A stretch of 64,000 bases of DNA from positions 868,001 through 932,000 of the forward strand of contig NZ_FNTJ01000002.1 in assembly GCF_900105185.1 (NCBI RefSeq), in the 5' to 3' direction. Positions 35,187-44,542 of the stretch are shown here, piece by piece. A program made the translations under genes and the position numbers. The number at the start of each line of letters is the position of its first letter. Within the stretch, counting starts at the first letter, position 1. Origin of the DNA: Pseudomonas saponiphila. GTDB taxonomy: Bacteria > Pseudomonadota > Gammaproteobacteria > Pseudomonadales > Pseudomonadaceae. The notes below the pieces were generated by a model. That model did not search any database. It was given only the letters and a program-made list of their open reading frames with translations, and was not told the DNA's origin.

Positions 35187-35780
35187 CAGCGCTTGTTCCA
35201 GCGCTTGCATGGGAAAGCGTTCGTTCAGCTCTTCGCGCGCAATATAGCGTGCGAAGTGCTGCAAGTTGCGCTTGATCAGCCTGGGAGGCAGCGGCGCCCG
35301 CAAGAAACGCATATCGGCTACATCGATCAGCCCCATTTCATTCTCGGGCGTGATCACGATATTGCCCAAGTGTAATGAGCGGAAGTAGATGCCGGCCGCG
35401 TGCAATCGACGAATCAGCGCCACCAGCGGCTCAAGGTTTTGTTGCCAGTCAAAGTCTTTCTGGCTGGCCATTTGACGCAGTGTCTGCCCGGGTAATGGTC
35501 GATAAAGCACCGCGGTCATGCCGGGGGCGCTTAGCTCGAAGAACTTGAGTACGGTCAAGGTGGGGATTCCACGCTTGCGCAACTCTGCTGCGTTGTCGAT
35601 AAAGCGTTTGGAGTAGGGGTGAAACAACGCTGACGAAAAAAGGCGTTTGCGGCGAAACAGTTTGAGGATGTCACCGTCTGCCAGCAGGTAGACTTTAGGA
35701 CCGTAGCTGTCGGCTTCCAATATTCTGGCGCCTTCAGTCATTGAAGTTAGAGCGGCTTGGGAAAGCCTTGAACATTGCAT
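35175..35780 (-). CDS. Degenerate LPS kinase-like protein
   Basis: A 201-residue (or 188 if it starts at the inner ATG, 35741) kinase-fold protein, positional counterpart of P. aeruginosa PA4998. It is the only minus-strand gene in the LPS core run. The expected catalytic loop reads GIYFRSLHLGNIVI: the usual HxD is replaced by FRS, although the GN is kept, and the metal motif MGLIDVADMRFL is present. It is therefore probably a pseudokinase or a kinase with altered chemistry. The start at 35780 has AAGG 8 nt upstream. Divergent from waaL (107-bp gap). Confidence 0.75.
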   Translation of the reverse strand: MQCSRLSQAALTSMTEGARILEADSYGPKVYLLADGDILKLFRRKRLFSSALFHPYSKRFIDNAAELRKRGIPTLTVLKFFELSAPGMTAVLYRPLPGQTLRQMASQKDFDWQQNLEPLVALIRRLHAAGIYFRSLHLGNIVITPENEMGLIDVADMRFLRAPLPPRLIKRNLQHFARYIAREELNERFPMQALEQALLPG

Positions 35781-35887
35781 CGTCGGAGCCTTCTCGGAGT
35801 CGCGGGCACAGTGGTCGGTAATGATGCCGAAAGTTTTGGGTTTTAACCATGCCGGGCAGGGTGGTTAGCCATGATGAGGAGTTAGGA

Positions 35888-37060
35888 ATGCAAGCAAGTC
35901 GTTGGGCGCAGGGATGGATGGTCGGTGGACTGTTATGGTTCTTACTGGCTATTGCATTTGCGCCGACCAACAAGATTTATCAGCAGGGTCTGGTGCTTTT
36001 TCTCTGGTTGCCGGCCCTGGTTTTTGCCTGGCCTGCCCGTGATCGGCTCAAGGAAGTCTGGCGTTCGCAACCTTGGATCTGCCTGATGATCCTGCTATTG
36101 GCGACGTGGGGCGGGATCAGTTTGCTCTGGACCAACGCAGAAGATCCTTCCCGTGAGGCCAAGCGCCTGCTTTACATCGGCGTCTTCCTGCTGTTCTTCC
36201 CGGTGTTTGCCAATGCTCGGCCTGAGCGGGTCATACGAGTCATGCAATGGGGAGGTTTCGGACTGGCATTGTCGTCGCTGATTGCAGTGATCAAATTCTA
36301 TGGCATTGAAGGAAATGCCTGGTATGCCCGTCTTGAAGGGTTAGGCCAGCTTTCTCATCCCATTCTCGGTGCTTACGTCATTGGTTTGGCTGCGGTGTGG
36401 ATGCTGCACTGGGTGCCTCGCGGCCGTTGGATGCAGGTGGCTTGGTTGTTGGCGATGGGGCTGCTCGCGCTCTTTGTGGTGCTGAGCCAAAGCAGAGGCG
36501 CCGCTCTGGCACTGCTTCTGAGCATCGTGGCTATGCCTATCTGGTGTCGTGACCGGCGCAGTACGTTGATTGCCGCAGCGGCGGTTGTCACCGCGTTGGC
36601 GGTGTTCTGGGCAATGGAATCTCTGGTCTTGTCGCGTGGCGTTTCCTATCGTCCTCAGATTTTCATGGCGGCTTTGCACATGATTGCCGAGCGGCCCTGG
36701 GGCGGCTTGGGATTGGGCGGCGATTACAAGGTCTTTGCCGATAACATCTATTTCGATCACTCTCATAATCTGTTCACCCATGTGACCATCGAACTCGGTC
36801 TGCCGGGCCTGCTGCTTTGGTGTGGGCTGTGGTTCGGAGTGTTATGGCAAGCGTGGAAGATGCGTGATACCCAATATGGCAAGGGCATCATCGGGATATG
36901 GGTGTTCTCATTTCTGGCGATGCAGTTCGATGCTGCAAGCCTGACCGGTACGCCTCGTGCCGAGTGGTTCATCTCCTGGTTTCCAATTGCATTGGCCAGC
37001 GTTTTGGTCTGGGCACGGGGCAAGCCCGAGGCTTGTGATAAAATTCGCCGTTCTACCTAA
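35888..37060 (+). CDS. waaL: O-antigen ligase WaaL
   Basis: A 390-residue inner-membrane protein with 11-12 hydrophobic segments and a large periplasmic loop, which joins undecaprenyl-linked O-antigen to lipid A-core. The start at 35888 (MQASRWAQGWMVGG) has GAGGAG upstream; an earlier ATG at 35849 would add 13 residues without a ribosome site. The Wzy_C/WaaL signature is seen as SQSRGAALALLLS and the periplasmic DHSHNLFTHVTIELGLPGL, which has the functional His. It precedes msbA by 12 bp. Ligase sequences are variable, but the context is decisive. Confidence 0.9.
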   Translation: MQASRWAQGWMVGGLLWFLLAIAFAPTNKIYQQGLVLFLWLPALVFAWPARDRLKEVWRSQPWICLMILLLATWGGISLLWTNAEDPSREAKRLLYIGVFLLFFPVFANARPERVIRVMQWGGFGLALSSLIAVIKFYGIEGNAWYARLEGLGQLSHPILGAYVIGLAAVWMLHWVPRGRWMQVAWLLAMGLLALFVVLSQSRGAALALLLSIVAMPIWCRDRRSTLIAAAAVVTALAVFWAMESLVLSRGVSYRPQIFMAALHMIAERPWGGLGLGGDYKVFADNIYFDHSHNLFTHVTIELGLPGLLLWCGLWFGVLWQAWKMRDTQYGKGIIGIWVFSFLAMQFDAASLTGTPRAEWFISWFPIALASVLVWARGKPEACDKIRRST

Positions 37061-37072
37061 CCAGTGAGCCCG

Positions 37073-38884
37073 ATGATGAGTGACGCACCGCCCAAAGCGG
37101 AACAGGATTCCAGCCTGAAAATCTATTTCCGGCTGCTGGGCTATGTAAGGCCGTACCTTGGCATGTTTCTGTTGAGTATCGTGGGCTTCGTGATCTTTGC
37201 GTCTACCCAGCCGATGCTCGCGGGAATCCTCAAATACTTCGTTGATGGCTTGAGCAATCCCGATGTGGTGTTCTTCCCCAACGTGCCGTATTTGAGAGAC
37301 CTGAAGTTGCTGATGGCTGTTCCGCTGCTGATCGTCCTGATCGCCGCGTGGCAAGGTTTGGGATCTTTTCTGGGCAACTACTACCTGGCCAAGGTTTCCT
37401 TGGGACTGGTCCACGACCTGCGTGTCGAACTGTTCAACAAGCTGTTAGTTCTGCCCAATCGCTATTTTGATACTCATAGTTCTGGGCATCTGATTTCCCG
37501 TATCACTTTCAATGTGACTATGGTGACGGGGGCGGCCACCGACGCGATCAAAGTGGTCATTCGCGAAGGCCTGACAGTGGTCTTTCTATTTGGTTATCTG
37601 TTGTGGATGAACTGGAAGCTGACGCTGGTGATGTTGGCAATCCTGCCAGTGATTGCCCTGATGGTCGGCAGTACCAGCAAGAAATTTCGTAAACAGAGCA
37701 AAAAGATTCAGGTCGCCATGGGAGATGTGACCCATGTTGCTTCGGAAGCGATCCAGGGGTACCGAGTGGTGCGCAGTTTCGGTGGTGAAGGCTATGAGCA
37801 GCGGCGCTTTGCTGCGGCTAGCCAGAGCAACACCGAAAAGCAGCTGCGCATGACCAAGACTGGCGCTGTATACACCCCCATGTTGCAACTGGTGATTTAC
37901 TCCGCCATGGCCTCACTGATGTTTTTGGTGTTGTTCTTGCGGGGCGATGCAACGGCAGGTGATCTGGTGGCCTATATCACTGCCGCGGGTTTGCTGCCTA
38001 AACCGATTCGGCAGTTGTCGGAAGTCAGCTCAACGATTCAAAAGGGCGTTGCGGGTGCCGAAAGTATCTTCGAGCAGCTGGATGTTGAGCCTGAAGTCGA
38101 TAGCGGAACGGTCGAACGGGATCGTATCAGTGGTCGTCTTGAAGTTCGCAATTTGAGCTTCACGTATCCGGAGACGGGGCGTGAGGTTCTCAAGAACATT
38201 AGCTTCAGTGCCGAGCCAGGGCAGATGATTGCCTTGGTTGGGCGCTCTGGTAGTGGTAAGTCGACATTGGCCAGCCTGATTCCGCGTTTTTACCATCATG
38301 AAACCGGGGAAATTCTGCTCGACGACGTGGAAGTCGAAGACTACCGGTTGCGTAACTTGCGCCGACACGTAGCTCAGGTCACGCAGCATGTGACCTTGTT
38401 CAACGATACCGTTGCCAACAACATTGCATACGGGGACCTGGCCGGTGCGCCGCGTGCGGATATCGAGAAGGCTGCCCAAGACGCCTATGCGATGGACTTC
38501 ATCGCTGAGCTGCCCCAGGGCCTGGATACCGAAGTCGGAGAGAACGGCGTGCTTCTTTCGGGTGGCCAGCGTCAGCGCTTGGCTATCGCCCGGGCGTTGC
38601 TGAAGAATGCGCCGTTGCTGATTCTTGATGAGGCAACATCAGCACTGGACACCGAGTCGGAGCGGCATATTCAGGCGGCGTTGGACAAGGTCATGAAAGG
38701 GCGTACCACCCTGGTTATCGCTCATCGGTTGTCCACTATCGAGAAGGCTGACCAGATCCTGGTGATGGACCACGGCGAAATTGTCGAGCGTGGTACCCAC
38801 GTCGAGTTACTGGCCATGGGCGGGTACTACTCGCGGCTGCACGCCATGGGGCTGGACGCGCCGACTGAGGCCGATATCGTCTGA
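37073..38884 (+). CDS. msbA: Lipid A export ATP-binding/permease MsbA
   Basis: A 603-residue ABC exporter half-transporter that flips core-lipid A across the inner membrane. Six transmembrane segments in the first 330 residues precede the ATPase: Walker A VGRSGSGKST, the signature LSGGQRQRLAIA, Walker B LLILDEATSALD and the H-loop IAHRLST. The start is one of two tandem ATGs (37073 or 37076); a GTG 9 nt earlier is weaker. It follows waaL closely. In P. aeruginosa msbA is directly followed by hldE; here two extra genes intervene. Confidence 0.95.
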   Translation: MMSDAPPKAEQDSSLKIYFRLLGYVRPYLGMFLLSIVGFVIFASTQPMLAGILKYFVDGLSNPDVVFFPNVPYLRDLKLLMAVPLLIVLIAAWQGLGSFLGNYYLAKVSLGLVHDLRVELFNKLLVLPNRYFDTHSSGHLISRITFNVTMVTGAATDAIKVVIREGLTVVFLFGYLLWMNWKLTLVMLAILPVIALMVGSTSKKFRKQSKKIQVAMGDVTHVASEAIQGYRVVRSFGGEGYEQRRFAAASQSNTEKQLRMTKTGAVYTPMLQLVIYSAMASLMFLVLFLRGDATAGDLVAYITAAGLLPKPIRQLSEVSSTIQKGVAGAESIFEQLDVEPEVDSGTVERDRISGRLEVRNLSFTYPETGREVLKNISFSAEPGQMIALVGRSGSGKSTLASLIPRFYHHETGEILLDDVEVEDYRLRNLRRHVAQVTQHVTLFNDTVANNIAYGDLAGAPRADIEKAAQDAYAMDFIAELPQGLDTEVGENGVLLSGGQRQRLAIARALLKNAPLLILDEATSALDTESERHIQAALDKVMKGRTTLVIAHRLSTIEKADQILVMDHGEIVERGTHVELLAMGGYYSRLHAMGLDAPTEADIV

Positions 38885-38936
38885 TATTCCCGGGCGCGCA
38901 ATGCGCTCGGGCATTTGTATCAATGCCCTTACAGGG

Positions 38937-38965
38937 TTGACCAAAGCTAAATAATTCCTTATCCG
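38937..38965 (+). promoter_or_regulatory. Candidate sigma-70 promoter for the sulfotransferase-cysC pair
   Basis: TTGACC (38937-38942), 17-bp spacer, TATCCG (38960-38965). The -35 matches five of six consensus bases, the -10 is moderate. It lies 60-100 bp upstream of the sulfotransferase gene and after msbA, so the pair could be independently transcribed. Confidence 0.4.
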
Positions 38966-38981
38966 GCGTTTGTTATGTTGG

Positions 38982-39011
38982 CCCTCTCGATTCGAATGAT
39001 GAACGAGAGGG
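38982..39011. promoter_or_regulatory. Perfect inverted repeat before the sulfotransferase gene
   Basis: CCCTCTCG (38982-38989) and CGAGAGGG (39004-39011) form a perfect 8-bp stem around a 14-nt centre that itself contains the palindrome ATTCGAAT. It sits between the candidate promoter and the start codon. It could be an operator or a leader hairpin; no T run follows. Confidence 0.45.
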
Positions 39012-39036
39012 TCAACCTTCTTGCGTGGATAATCGG

Positions 39037-39741
39037 ATGTTGCAACGTCTGTTGTGGAAATTGCTTCCCAAGAATCAAAGGGCTTTCTTGCTGGGACGTT
39101 TGTCAGTGGTTGATCGGCAGGCTGTGAACAAGTCACTGTCTGCGATCATTACGCTTCCAACAAGTTTTGTGACGCATAAGTGTGTGTTCATTCACGTGCC
39201 CAAATGCGGGGGCAGTAGCCTGTGCTCTGCGCTTCTAGAGGGTCGGTGGCCTGGGCACTTACCGTATTACTGGTATCAGCAGCAGTTCCCTGAACACTGC
39301 GCGCGCAGTTTCAAGTTCGCTTTCGTCCGCGATCCCTTGGAGCGGGCTTATTCGGCATACGCTTACTTGCGGAGCAATAACATGAGTCGACGTGACCATG
39401 AGGCTCAGGCCTTGGTGGCCAGTTACCGAGATTTCGACGATTTCGTTGCGCAGTGGTTGCATCCGGACAACCTGCGTCGTCAGCTTCACTTTGCGCCTCA
39501 GACGGACTTTCTTGTTGATCAAATGGGGCGGATGTCCATGGATTTTCTAGGTCGGCACGAGCATATCGAGCGAGATTTCCGCTATCTGTGTGAGCGACTC
39601 GGAGTGGACACATCATTGCCACATCTGAATGTTTCCCTTGAGCGTCGAAACGAGCCGGTCAGGGAGTTCTGCTCCTTGCGTACGCGGCGCTTGGTCAGGC
39701 GTGCTTATCAGCGTGATTATGAGGTCCTGGGTTATGAGTGA
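39037..39741 (+). CDS. Sulfotransferase family protein (Sulfotransfer_2-like)
   Basis: A 234-residue protein (238 if the in-frame GTG at 39025 is used) that should move sulfate from PAPS onto a hydroxyl of a carbohydrate. The 5'-phosphosulfate-binding loop is FIHVPKCGGSSL (about residues 51-62) and the 3'-phosphate site FAFVRDPLERAYSAYAYL (about 94-111), both canonical. No signal peptide or membrane segment is clear, so it should act in the cytoplasm. The cysC start overlaps its stop by 8 bp, coupling PAPS synthesis with its use. P. aeruginosa has no gene here. The acceptor is not known; an LPS core or O-antigen sugar is inferred from the neighbours. Confidence 0.88.
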   Translation: MLQRLLWKLLPKNQRAFLLGRLSVVDRQAVNKSLSAIITLPTSFVTHKCVFIHVPKCGGSSLCSALLEGRWPGHLPYYWYQQQFPEHCARSFKFAFVRDPLERAYSAYAYLRSNNMSRRDHEAQALVASYRDFDDFVAQWLHPDNLRRQLHFAPQTDFLVDQMGRMSMDFLGRHEHIERDFRYLCERLGVDTSLPHLNVSLERRNEPVREFCSLRTRRLVRRAYQRDYEVLGYE

Positions 39742-40354
39742 CTCTTCAGTTTTTCCGAACTCTACTGGGGTTGCTCCCGCTATCCGTCCCTTTTCCCTAT
39801 CGTTGTCAGTGGATGCCCGCTCTGCGTTAAAGCACCAGCAGCCTTGTTGTCTGTGGCTGACGGGGCTGTCGGGTGCCGGAAAGTCCACTCTGGCCAATGC
39901 GTTGGAGATCAAACTCAATGAGCTGGGCCGCCATACATTTGTGCTGGACGGTGACAACCTGCGCACCGGGTTATGCAGCGATCTGGGGATGGGAATCGAG
40001 GCGCGCAAAGAGAATGTTCGGCGTATTGGCGAGGTGGCGCGCCTGATGGTCGACGCCGGATTGATTGTGATCGTCTCGGCTATTTCGCCCTTCAGTGCTG
40101 GTCGGGCGATTGCCAGGGCGTTGTTTGCTCCGGGGCAGTTTTTCGAGGTCTATGTCAGCACGCCGTTTGATGTGTGCGCCCGACGCGACCCCAAGGGCTT
40201 GTATCAAGCTGCGCTGCAAGGAGCAATCAAGGATTTCACCGGACTGGACAGTCCTTACGAAGCGCCAGAGCGGGCAGATTGCGAGATCAATACCGATGAA
40301 ATCGAATTGTCCGAGGCGGTGCAGTTTGTTTTGAGTCGAGTGTTCAAAAAATGA
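39734..40354 (+). CDS. cysC: Adenylylsulfate (APS) kinase CysC
   Basis: A 206-residue kinase that converts APS to PAPS. The P-loop is LTGLSGAGKSTLANAL (about residues 45-60), followed by the APS-binding DGDNLRTGLCSDLGM and the family motif SAISPFSAGR, then FEVYVSTPFDVCARRDPKGLY. The start at 39734 was chosen because it overlaps the sulfotransferase stop and gives the expected length with an extra 20 N-terminal residues before the core. It is a stand-alone kinase, not a CysN-CysC fusion, and is positioned with a sulfotransferase rather than with cysD/cysN, suggesting a dedicated supply of PAPS for surface sulfation. The 103 bp after it lead to hldE. Confidence 0.92.
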   Translation: MSDSSVFPNSTGVAPAIRPFSLSLSVDARSALKHQQPCCLWLTGLSGAGKSTLANALEIKLNELGRHTFVLDGDNLRTGLCSDLGMGIEARKENVRRIGEVARLMVDAGLIVIVSAISPFSAGRAIARALFAPGQFFEVYVSTPFDVCARRDPKGLYQAALQGAIKDFTGLDSPYEAPERADCEINTDEIELSEAVQFVLSRVFKK

Positions 40355-40457
40355 TCAGATAATGTGCGTGATACATCCCGCGTAACGCTCTCAAACGAGA
40401 CGGCGCCAACCCTGTGTTAATATCGCGCCCCTGTTCATTTTGTATGTGGGATGCTCC

Positions 40458-41891
40458 ATGAAGTTGTCCATGCCGCGATTCGATCAAGCCCCTGTCTTGG
40501 TGGTCGGCGATGTCATGCTCGACCGTTACTGGCATGGTGGTACCTCACGGATTTCCCCTGAGGCACCGGTGCCGGTGGTCAAGGTCGAGCAAATCGAGGA
40601 CCGCCCGGGTGGTGCCGCTAACGTTGCCCTGAACATCGCCGCTCTCGGCGCTCCGGCATCCCTGGTGGGGGTGACCGGTGACGATGAGGCTGCCGACAGT
40701 CTGGTCAACAGCTTGAAAGGCGCGGGTGTACGGGCGCTGTTTCAGCGTATCGCTCATCAGCCGACCATCGTCAAGCTGCGGGTCATGAGCCGTCACCAGC
40801 AGTTGCTGCGTATCGATTTCGAAGAACCCTTCGCCACTGATGCCCTGGCCCTGGCGGCCGAGGTCGACGCCCTGCTCGACGGGATCAAGGTGCTGGTGCT
40901 GTCCGACTACGGCAAGGGCGCTCTGCGCAACCATCAGGTGCTGATCGCGGCGGCGCGGGCGCGGGGCATTCCGGTGCTGGCCGATCCCAAGGGCAAGGAT
41001 TTTTCCATCTACCGTGGCGCCAGCCTGATCACGCCGAATCTCAGCGAGTTCGAAACCATCGTCGGCGGCTGCGCCGATGAGCACGAACTGGTGAGCAAGG
41101 GCGCCAAGCTGATGCACGACCTGGAGCTGGGAGCGCTGCTGGTGACCCGTGGCGAGCACGGCATGACCCTGTTGCGCCCGGAGCATCCGCCCCTGCATCT
41201 GCCGGCCCGTGCCCGTGAAGTGTTCGATGTCACCGGTGCCGGGGATACGGTGATCTCTACCCTGGCCGCTGCCATTGCTGCCGGTGAGGAACTGCCCCAT
41301 GCCGTGGGCCTGGCCAATTTGGCGGCGGGCATCGTCGTCGGCAAGCTGGGGACAGCTGCTATCAGCGCACCGGAATTGCGTCGGGCGATCCAGCGCGAGG
41401 AAGGTTCCGAGCGTGGGGTCCTGAGCCTCGACCAACTGCTGCTGGCAATTGATGACGCCCGGGCGCACAACGAGAAGATTGTGTTCACCAACGGCTGCTT
41501 CGACATTCTCCACGCCGGCCACGTGACCTACCTGGAACAGGCTCGGGCCCAGGGTGACCGGCTGATCGTGGCGATCAACGACGATGCCTCGGTCAGCCGC
41601 CTCAAGGGGCCTGGACGTCCGATCAACAGTGTCGACCGGCGCATGGCGGTGCTGGCGGGATTGGGCGCCGTGGACTGGGTGATCAGTTTCCCTGAAGGCA
41701 CTCCGGAAAACCTGTTGACCCAGGTACGGCCGGATGTGCTGGTCAAGGGCGGGGACTATGGCATCGATCAGGTAGTGGGCGCTGATATCGTCACCGCTTA
41801 TGGCGGCACGGTGAAGGTGCTGGGGCTGGTCGAGAACAGCTCGACCACCGCCATCGTCGAGAAGATCCGCAAGACCGACAAGGCCGAGTAA
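40458..41891 (+). CDS. hldE: Bifunctional heptose 7-phosphate kinase / heptose 1-phosphate adenylyltransferase
   Basis: A 477-residue cytosolic enzyme that makes ADP-D-glycero-beta-D-manno-heptose, the precursor used by WaaC and WaaF. The N-terminal ribokinase-type domain ends in [16 protein letters not shown] (about residue 265) and the C-terminal nucleotidyltransferase has [20 protein letters not shown] (about 345-365). The start at 40458 ([18 protein letters not shown]) gives a length like the P. aeruginosa protein; an upstream in-frame ATG at 40440 is less likely. A bidirectional terminator follows directly. Confidence 0.96.
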   Translation: MKLSMPRFDQAPVLVVGDVMLDRYWHGGTSRISPEAPVPVVKVEQIEDRPGGAANVALNIAALGAPASLVGVTGDDEAADSLVNSLKGAGVRALFQRIAHQPTIVKLRVMSRHQQLLRIDFEEPFATDALALAAEVDALLDGIKVLVLSDYGKGALRNHQVLIAAARARGIPVLADPKGKDFSIYRGASLITPNLSEFETIVGGCADEHELVSKGAKLMHDLELGALLVTRGEHGMTLLRPEHPPLHLPARAREVFDVTGAGDTVISTLAAAIAAGEELPHAVGLANLAAGIVVGKLGTAAISAPELRRAIQREEGSERGVLSLDQLLLAIDDARAHNEKIVFTNGCFDILHAGHVTYLEQARAQGDRLIVAINDDASVSRLKGPGRPINSVDRRMAVLAGLGAVDWVISFPEGTPENLLTQVRPDVLVKGGDYGIDQVVGADIVTAYGGTVKVLGLVENSSTTAIVEKIRKTDKAE

Positions 41892-41902
41892 CGGCCGCAG
41901 TG

Positions 41903-41936
41903 AAAAAAAGGCGCCTACTCCAGGCGCCTTTTTTTT
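41903..41936. terminator. Bidirectional terminator between hldE and the disrupted minus-strand gene
   Basis: A7-GGCGCC-TACTCCA-GGCGCC-T8: a 6-bp GC stem extended by A:T pairs, working in both directions. It separates hldE from the convergent interrupted gene whose stop codon is at 41940-41942. Confidence 0.93.
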
Positions 41937-41939
41937 GCC

Positions 41940-42126
41940 TCAGCCCTGGCGTCCGGCTTTGGCCGGAACCATCTTGCGCAGGATCTGCCGGGCCTTGCCG
42001 GTCAGGCGCGAGAGTTTCGAGTCCTTCGCAGGTTCACTCAGGCCTCGTTGCCTGAGCCAGTCCTTCCAGCGAATCCGCTCGTCGCGCACCACCCAGCCTT
42101 CCTGCTGGGCGAAGCTTTCTGCCAGG
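41940..42126 (-). pseudogene. 3' fragment of the PA4993-like gene cut off by IS21 insertion
   Basis: On the minus strand this codes about 60 residues ending GKARQILRKMVPAKAGRQG then stop, with no start codon of its own. It begins inside the copy of GCCAGG at 42121-42126, the target duplication of the IS element. Read in phase from the large 5' fragment (44768-45558), the joined protein runs GLYLAESFAQQEGWVV, so both pieces come from one gene of about 325 residues. The fragment no longer has a promoter except possibly through the element. Confidence 0.85.
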
Positions 42127-42219
42127 TGCGGATTTCGGTGAACGTGACCGAGCGTTTCGCTAATACGTGACCGGTGCTTCCACCCCGGTTGCGCGGGTTC
42201 TGGATTGTAATCGCATCGG

Positions 42220-42969
42220 TCACGATGCGGCTTGTTCCTCGGCTTTTTTTCGGCGCAGCGACTCGCCTTTCATCGTCAGTCGGTAGGCGTTGTGCACCAG
42301 GCGGTCGAGGATGGCATCGGCCAGGGTCGGGTCGTTGATCCAGCCGTGCCAGTGCTCGATGGGCAGTTGGCTCGTCAGGATGGTGGAGCGGCTGCCAGCG
42401 CGGTCGTCGATCACCTCCAGCAGGTCATGCCGGGCTCCTTCCTCCAGCGGGGCTAGCGCCCAGTCGTCCAGCACCAGGACGTCGACCTTTGCCAGCTGTT
42501 GCAGGGTACGGCCGAAGCTGCCGTCGCCATGAGCGATGCGCAGTTGTTCCAGCAGGCGCGGGGTGCGCAGGTACAGGGTGCTATAGCCCTGGCGGCAGGC
42601 CTGGTTGCCCAGGGCGCAGGCCAGCCAGGTTTTGCCGGCACCGGTCGGGCCGGTCAGCAGCAGGTTGTGCTGCTGGCGGATCCAGTCGCCACTGGCCAGG
42701 GTGGCGATCAGACGCTCGTCCAGGGCGCGTCCGGTGCGGCGGTCGAGATCTTCCAGGCAGGCGTTGGCGTACTTGAGCTTGGCCTTCTTGCGCAGCCGTA
42801 CCAGGCGCTGGTTGTCACGCCAGGCCAGTTCGCGGTCGAGCAGTAGGCCGAGGCGTTCATCGAAGCTCAGGCTGTGGCTGGCCGGCAGCGTCCATTGCTC
42901 TTCCAGGGCGCGGGCCATGCCGTCCAGGCGTAGCTGGTGCAGTTGATTCAGGGTGTGTTGCGGCATCAT
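42220..42969 (-). CDS. istB: IS21-family helper ATPase IstB
   Basis: A 249-residue AAA+ ATPase that assists the transposase in target capture. The start is one of two adjacent ATGs (42969/42966) with AGGAG 8 nt upstream, giving [19 protein letters not shown], the usual IstB N-terminus. Walker A is [18 protein letters not shown] (about residue 110) and Walker [19 protein letters not shown]. It overlaps the end of istA by 113 bp in another frame, longer than usual for the family. The protein appears full length. Confidence 0.94.
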   Translation of the reverse strand: MMPQHTLNQLHQLRLDGMARALEEQWTLPASHSLSFDERLGLLLDRELAWRDNQRLVRLRKKAKLKYANACLEDLDRRTGRALDERLIATLASGDWIRQQHNLLLTGPTGAGKTWLACALGNQACRQGYSTLYLRTPRLLEQLRIAHGDGSFGRTLQQLAKVDVLVLDDWALAPLEEGARHDLLEVIDDRAGSRSTILTSQLPIEHWHGWINDPTLADAILDRLVHNAYRLTMKGESLRRKKAEEQAAS

Positions 42970-44542
42970 CGAACAGCTCCTGTTGCGGGGGTTGGTAGTA
43001 GTCGGCGCCACGGACGTTCTCGTGGTCGCCGGGTAAGGTCGTTTCGGCGGCACGCTGGGGCAGCGGCTGTTGATCCAGGCCTTGCTGGAGCAGGTTGCGC
43101 ACGCTGCGCCCGGTGAAGGCGCGCAGGTGTACGGCACGTTCGGCAGCGGCTTCCAGGCGTGCATTGCCATAGCGCCGGGCCAGCGAGAGCAGGCCGAGGC
43201 AGGCGCGGTAGCCCATCTCCGGGTGCGGCTTGTGGGTCAGTTGGTGATCGATCAGTTGGCGCGTGTAGGGGCCGATCCGCGCGCCCCAGTCGAGCAGGCG
43301 TTGTGGCGTCCATTCGCGATGCGCCTGGTGCGCCGCGGGCATGTGCTCGCGCTGGGTACTGTAAGCGCCGCGTCGCCCCAGCAGCAGGTGGCTGGCCACC
43401 CGCCGGTTGCCATGCAGCACTTCCAGGGTGTGTGCCGTCAGTCGCACGTCCACGTTCTGCCGGGCCAGGGCGGAGGGCACGCTGTAGAAGCTGCCATTGA
43501 CCTCGATGTGGTAGTCGATGCTGACCTTGCAGCGCTTGAAGGTGGCGACCTCGTAGGGATGCACCGGCAGCGCTCGCAAGGCCGGGCGATCCAGGCGCTC
43601 GAACCAGTCGCGCCGGCAGCCATCGAGCCGCTTGAACGGGCGCCGATTCAGATCCTCCAGCAGCTCGGCGATGGCCTGGTTAAGCGCATGCAGGCTGAAG
43701 AACTGCCGATGGCGCAGCCGCGCCATGATCCAGCGCTCGACCACCTGCACCGCCACCTCGGCCTTGGCCTTGTCCTGAGGCTTGCGTGGCCGTGCCGGCA
43801 GGATCACCGTCTGGTAATGACGCGCGCACTCCAGCGTGGCCCGGTTCAGGCCCGGCTCGTAGCGATCCGGCTGGGCGACCAGGGCGCGCGGATTGTCCGG
43901 CACAACCATTTCCGGCACGCCGCCAAAGTAGGTCAGAGCCTGGCCCAGCGAGGTCAGCCAGTCCACCTGGGTTTCGCCTGGCGTCGCGCAGGCATAGGTG
44001 TAATTCGAGGCGCCCAGGGCGGCGACGAAGATGTGCGCCCGGCGCACTTCGCCGGTGGCCGGGTCGACCACCGGCAGCGTCGGCCCGGCATAGTCGATGA
44101 ATAGCTTCTCGCCCGCACGGTGCAGCTGACGCATCGAACGTTTGAGCGTCTGGGCGTAGCGCCGGTAGTGCTCGACGAACTGGGTGTAGCGGTAGGTCGG
44201 CTGGCCCGCATGCGCGGCGAGATATTCCTCCCACAGCAGCTGCAAGGTCACGCCCTTGCGTCGCAACTCGCGGTGGATGCTCAGCACATCGGGCAGCACT
44301 CGCTCACCGCGCGGCTTGTTCGTCGACGTCGGTGCAAACAAGGCGGCCGCCAGCGCGGCCTCGTCCATGGCCACCAGCGCCGGCCAGTCCAGCCCGGCCA
44401 CCCGCGCCGCCGCGATGTACTTGCTAACCACGCCCTTGGACAGCTGCAAGGCACGGGCAATCTTCTCGTGGGACAAGCCGGCCTCAAACTTGAGGCGCAG
44501 ACATTCTTTGATGTTTCGCATGGCTACTCGCGGCGCCGCCAT
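42857..44542 (-). CDS. istA: IS21-family transposase IstA
   Basis: A 561-residue DDE transposase. The N-terminal helix-turn-helix is seen as [23 protein letters not shown] (about residues 19-41, partly quoted positions), and the rve-type integrase core with [14 protein letters not shown] (first Asp, about 150), [10 protein letters not shown] (second Asp) and the downstream catalytic Glu region around [17 protein letters not shown]. The start at 44542 has GAGAGG just upstream; an ATG at 44521 ([12 protein letters not shown]) is the alternative. The frame continues to 42857, past the istB start, so the C-terminus may be longer than in relatives. No frameshift is visible. Confidence 0.93.
   Translation of the reverse strand: MAAPRVAMRNIKECLRLKFEAGLSHEKIARALQLSKGVVSKYIAAARVAGLDWPALVAMDEAALAAALFAPTSTNKPRGERVLPDVLSIHRELRRKGVTLQLLWEEYLAAHAGQPTYRYTQFVEHYRRYAQTLKRSMRQLHRAGEKLFIDYAGPTLPVVDPATGEVRRAHIFVAALGASNYTYACATPGETQVDWLTSLGQALTYFGGVPEMVVPDNPRALVAQPDRYEPGLNRATLECARHYQTVILPARPRKPQDKAKAEVAVQVVERWIMARLRHRQFFSLHALNQAIAELLEDLNRRPFKRLDGCRRDWFERLDRPALRALPVHPYEVATFKRCKVSIDYHIEVNGSFYSVPSALARQNVDVRLTAHTLEVLHGNRRVASHLLLGRRGAYSTQREHMPAAHQAHREWTPQRLLDWGARIGPYTRQLIDHQLTHKPHPEMGYRACLGLLSLARRYGNARLEAAAERAVHLRAFTGRSVRNLLQQGLDQQPLPQRAAETTLPGDHENVRGADYYQPPQQELFDDAATHPESTAPATPGRHGPRPGRAMDAAGQPQPELR

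Noticed and set aside
43070..44104. A 344-codon plus-strand frame inside the IS element
   Set aside because: Antisense to istA; no family resemblance.
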